This document shows, in pieces, positions 15,863 to 18,547 of a stretch of 18,547 nt of DNA; the stretch's first letter is position 1, and the number at the start of each line of letters is the position of its first letter. The DNA is from an uncultured Bacteroidales bacterium (GTDB lineage Bacteria > Bacteroidota > Bacteroidia > Bacteroidales > UBA932): positions 1-18,547 of the forward strand of contig CAMGTS010000003.1 in assembly GCA_946062035.1 (NCBI GenBank). The letters run 5' to 3'. The notes beneath the pieces were generated by a model, which was given only the letters and a program-made list of their open reading frames with translations, did no database searches and was not told the DNA's origin. The position numbers and the translations under genes are program-made.

Positions 15863-16549
15863 TTATGATTTTTTATCTTTTTTGTACTCTTTATACCACA
15901 TCATAAATCCGCCTATCGCCAACATAATATATGCGGCGTATACTATAGGCATTATGCCCAAACCCGCTCTGAGATAGAGAATTATGTTTGCGGTATCCGC
16001 TATCAGCCAACACCCCCAGCAATCTAATTTCTTCTGTGCGGAAAGATACTGCGCCATAAGAACCGTTCCAAGGACAAACGCATCAAAATACGGCATGGTC
16101 GCGGCATTAGGGCACATCGCAGGACACCATACATCTATTCTGCTGAGGAAGTAGCCCCAGACAAACATAAATATCATGATAACAGCCAATACCATCGCTC
16201 TTTGTCCGTTATTGAATACTGACACTTTCAGCTGCTTTCTGTCGTTCTCTTCACCTTTCTTAGGATGCGTCCAACGGTAATGCCCGAAAAAGTTAATACA
16301 CAGCGATATCGGTTGAAGCAACATCGACGAGTAAGTTCTTATCTGCAAAAACAGGCAGAATAACAGGATATTATACAAGTATCCTACCCAAAAATTAGCG
16401 ACCTTTCCTCTCACGGCAAGGAACACACACAAAAGTCCCGTCAGTGTAGAGAACAATTCAAGTGCGCTTATAGAGCGCCCCCATAAAACAAACAATACGT
16501 TCTCTATTGAGAAAAAATCAGCAATCGCCTGTATATAAGTCTGTATCAT
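15863..16549 (-). CDS. pnuC: PnuC-family vitamin transporter inside the suf operon
   Basis: Inner-membrane facilitator of the PnuC (SWEET-like) family, which imports nicotinamide riboside; relatives import thiamine (PnuT) or riboflavin. The protein has 228 aa with about seven hydrophobic segments. Family features are CINFFGHYRWTHP (84-96), equivalent to the conserved N-x-x-G-x-x-x-W segment, a late KKLDCWGCWLIADTANIILYL region where two Trp and an Asp match family positions, and a basic C-terminal end. It sits between sufB (5 nt) and sufC (9 nt), so it is almost certainly in the suf mRNA. No riboswitch is seen nearby, so substrate cannot be told from regulation; the ThiL-like gene upstream makes thiamine worth considering. 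Confidence 0.87.
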   Translation of the reverse strand: MIQTYIQAIADFFSIENVLFVLWGRSISALELFSTLTGLLCVFLAVRGKVANFWVGYLYNILLFCLFLQIRTYSSMLLQPISLCINFFGHYRWTHPKKGEENDRKQLKVSVFNNGQRAMVLAVIMIFMFVWGYFLSRIDVWCPAMCPNAATMPYFDAFVLGTVLMAQYLSAQKKLDCWGCWLIADTANIILYLRAGLGIMPIVYAAYIMLAIGGFMMWYKEYKKDKKS

Positions 16550-16554
16550 ATCAT

Positions 16555-18054
16555 CTAACCAATACTACCCTCTAAAGAAACCTGCAGAAGCTTCTGAGCC
16601 TCAACCGCGAATTCCATCGGGAGTTTATTCAACACATCCCTTGCATATCCGTTAACTATCAGCCCCACAGCGTCTTCCTGTTTTATTCCCCTCTGGCGGC
16701 AATAGAAAAGCTGGTCATCACCGATTTTCGATGTTGTAGCTTCATGCTCTATAATGGCGCTCTGGTTTGCGCTTTCGACATGAGGAAATGTATGTGCGCC
16801 ACATTTGTTTCCAAGCAGAAGGCTGTCACACTGAGAGAAGTTTCTTGCACCTGTCGCTTTCGGCAGAACCTTCACCAATCCCCTATAGCTGTTTTCGCTG
16901 CAGCCCGCCGATATGCCTTTGCTGATAATTCTGCTTCGTGTGTTTTTTCCGAGATGGATCATCTTTGTACCGGTATCAGCCTGCTGGTAATTATTTGTAA
17001 CAGCTACACTGTAAAACTCAGATGTGGAATTGTCTCCTTTTAGGATCGTACTCGGGTATTTCCATGTTATGGCACTTCCCGTTTCAACCTGCGCCCAGAA
17101 AAGCCTCGAATTATCTCCGTCACACAATCCTCTCTTTGTCACCAAGTTATAAATACCTCCCTCGCCTTTTTTGTTGCCGGGATACCAATTCTGGACCGTC
17201 GAATACTTAACCTCAGCATCCTGTTTCACGACTATCTCCACAACTGCCGCATGAAGCTGCGCCTTGTCTCTTCTCGGTGCTGTACACCCCTCTAAATAAC
17301 TCACATAAGAGCCCTCATCGGCGACAATCAATGTTCTCTCGAATTGACCTGTTCCAGAGGCGTTTATGCGGAAATAGCTGCTAAGCTCCATCGGACAGCG
17401 TGTGTTTTTCGGTATATAGCAGAACGAACCGTCGCTGAACACGGCTGAATTAAGTGCGGAGAAATAATTGTCACCGATCGGGACAACACTTGCAAGATAT
17501 TTCCGGACAAGGTCAGGATAGTTCTTCACCGCTTCTGAAAACGAGCAGAAAATAATTCCTTTTTCTGCCAAAGTCTCTCTGAATGTAGTCTTTACAGAAA
17601 CCGAATCAAACACCGCATCGACCGCCACACCACCGAGTACAGCACGTTCTTTCAAAGGAATCCCCAATTTCTCAAAGGTAGCCTCAAGTTCAGGATCAAG
17701 CTCGCCCTCTAATCCCTCGACACCATCTGTACCATCCACCTTTGCTACAGGATTATTGCTTTTGGGTGCGGCATAGTATATAATGTCCTGATAATCTATC
17801 TTAGGCAACTTCAGATGCGCCCAATCAGGAACATCCATACTTTTCCACTTCTCAAACGCTTTGAGACGGAATTCGAGGAGCCACTCCGGTTCACCTTTCT
17901 TTTCTGAAATCAAGCGTATGATCTCCTCATTCAACCCCTTTGGGGCGAACTCCTGCTCGACATTTGAGACAAAACCCTCTTTGTACTCCTGCTCTGTTAT
18001 CTCCGCAATGAGATTCTTTCCGCTTTTATCTATGTTGTACTGTTCTTTTTCCAT
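16555..18054 (-). CDS. sufB: Fe-S cluster assembly protein SufB
   Basis: Scaffold protein of the SufBCD complex on which Fe-S clusters are built. From ATG 18054 it is 499 aa; ATG 18066 would add four residues (MFEN). The shorter start is preferred because a promoter candidate at 18075-18105 would begin transcription near 18068. The N-terminal segment with [16 protein letters not shown] and [20 protein letters not shown] is standard. The core has [21 protein letters not shown] and [17 protein letters not shown], where the Cys of QCDS corresponds to the essential SufB cysteine, then [23 protein letters not shown] near the end. It heads sufB-pnuC-sufC-sufD. Confidence 0.95.
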   Translation of the reverse strand: MEKEQYNIDKSGKNLIAEITEQEYKEGFVSNVEQEFAPKGLNEEIIRLISEKKGEPEWLLEFRLKAFEKWKSMDVPDWAHLKLPKIDYQDIIYYAAPKSNNPVAKVDGTDGVEGLEGELDPELEATFEKLGIPLKERAVLGGVAVDAVFDSVSVKTTFRETLAEKGIIFCSFSEAVKNYPDLVRKYLASVVPIGDNYFSALNSAVFSDGSFCYIPKNTRCPMELSSYFRINASGTGQFERTLIVADEGSYVSYLEGCTAPRRDKAQLHAAVVEIVVKQDAEVKYSTVQNWYPGNKKGEGGIYNLVTKRGLCDGDNSRLFWAQVETGSAITWKYPSTILKGDNSTSEFYSVAVTNNYQQADTGTKMIHLGKNTRSRIISKGISAGCSENSYRGLVKVLPKATGARNFSQCDSLLLGNKCGAHTFPHVESANQSAIIEHEATTSKIGDDQLFYCRQRGIKQEDAVGLIVNGYARDVLNKLPMEFAVEAQKLLQVSLEGSIG

Positions 18055-18074
18055 GTTTTCAAACATCCGCTGCC

Positions 18075-18105
18075 CAAATATATAGCAAATAATCTACTTG
18101 ACAAC
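18075..18105 (-). promoter_or_regulatory. Candidate promoter of the suf operon
   Basis: On the minus strand, TATATTTG (18082-18075) matches TAnnTTTG perfectly, and GTTG (18105-18102) matches three of four bases of the -33 TTTG with a 19-nt spacer. The predicted start near 18068 favours translation of sufB from ATG 18054. The 39-nt gap after the ThiL-like stop is just large enough for this promoter, so suf may be expressed alone or together with the upstream gene. Confidence 0.45.
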
Positions 18106-18547
18106 CTACCAACCCTGGGCCTGAATAGCAATCGAATTCCCCTCAGGAGTAATCAGACTGCAACTATCCGCAGGATTTTCCGTTTCAGCGGCGCAAAGGT
18201 GCCCGATCACATCCGCTTCTTTGAATTCCTTGATAAAAGCCTCGTGCTTGTCCAACGGGACGACATAGAGCGTCCTATAATCGTCGCCTCCATTTATTAC
18301 GGCTGTAATCACATCAATATCAATCTCTTCCGCCATTTGGCGTGTCTCACTTGCGATCGGAATGTTTTTCAGGAATATCTTCGCTCCAAAGCCGGTATCT
18401 TTCGCAAGCTGCTTAACTGCATCACCAAGACCTCGTGTCATAAAATATCCGGTGCATGGATAAAAACCAGCAGATGCGAACTTTTCAATGCACTCTCCAT
18501 CTATCTCCGGAGTAAGGTAACGGCTCAGAATATATTTATATCGGCTC
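18106..18547 (-). CDS. ThiL-like protein, partial, ISDGL motif changed
   Basis: C-terminal 146 residues of a PurM/ThiL-superfamily protein; the 5' part lies beyond the window edge and the frame is open to 18547. It aligns with thiamine-monophosphate kinase (which makes thiamine diphosphate with ATP) without gaps: the YILSRYLTPE and AGF.P segments, GFGAKIFLKNIPIASETRQMAEE, NGGDDY and the terminal AIQAQGW, an ending seen in Bacteroidota ThiL. The usual DISDGL motif is replaced by FMTRGL (18444-18427), so both Asp are absent, and NGGEDYELLF has become NGGDDYRTLY. It may be a divergent paralog or an inactive relative. It lies 39 nt upstream of sufB on the same strand. Confidence 0.72.
   Translation of the reverse strand, partial: SRYKYILSRYLTPEIDGECIEKFASAGFYPCTGYFMTRGLGDAVKQLAKDTGFGAKIFLKNIPIASETRQMAEEIDIDVITAVINGGDDYRTLYVVPLDKHEAFIKEFKEADVIGHLCAAETENPADSCSLITPEGNSIAIQAQGW

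Noticed and set aside
1..18547. Mobile element, CRISPR array or phage island
   Set aside because: No transposase, integrase, regular repeat-spacer array or phage gene; the only repeats are the 13-bp array at the tRNA and the GY microsatellite.

Overview
The window looks like a chromosomal segment of a Bacteroidales bacterium (phylum Bacteroidota). Supporting this are protein types common in that order (an S37 tripeptidyl aminopeptidase, a C69 dipeptidase, a short Wza lipoprotein next to a Wzz-kinase fusion, a SufB-SufC-SufD set) and several upstream regions carrying the Bacteroidota promoter pattern TTTG / about 20 nt / TAnnTTTG. Ribosome sites are A-rich rather than Shine-Dalgarno-like. Genus cannot be fixed from sequence alone. 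No mobile element, CRISPR array or phage gene was seen, and most of the window is ordinary core genome.

Layout. Positions 1-163 hold no supportable gene but end in a 13-bp tandem repeat that runs into a minus-strand tRNA-Gln(UUG). A secreted S37 peptidase (minus) is divergent from a plus-strand operon tyrS-rbfA-ABC permease-ispE, with overlapping or near-overlapping genes. A small secreted protein with two plug-like repeats (minus) is divergent from a CpsB-type PHP phosphatase (plus) that carries an unusual His-rich insertion. The phosphatase ends directly against a convergent C69 dipeptidase, which lies just downstream of rubrerythrin. Next, on the minus strand and in transcription order, come wza, a wzc-like BY-kinase with ten Gly-Tyr repeats in its tail, and a nucleotidyltransferase-family gene. 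A 271-bp spacer with a strong hairpin separates these from sufB-pnuC-sufC-sufD. The window ends inside a ThiL-like gene that has lost the ISDGL aspartate.

How the genes work together. The Wza lipoprotein, the Wzz/BY-kinase and the PHP tyrosine phosphatase form a plausible polysaccharide export and phospho-control set, although the phosphatase lies about 3 kb away on the other strand and no glycosyltransferase, flippase or polymerase is present. The suf genes build Fe-S clusters. pnuC sits inside that operon with 5-9 nt spacers, so vitamin-precursor uptake and Fe-S assembly are probably co-transcribed. tyrS, rbfA and ispE serve translation, ribosome maturation and isoprenoid synthesis.

The points most worth a second look are the divergent ThiL-like protein upstream of suf-pnuC, the roughly 80-residue His-rich insertion in the CpsB-like phosphatase, the microsatellite-encoded tyrosine tail of the kinase, the two-repeat plug-like secreted protein, and the 13-bp repeat that copies the tRNA-Gln 3' end.
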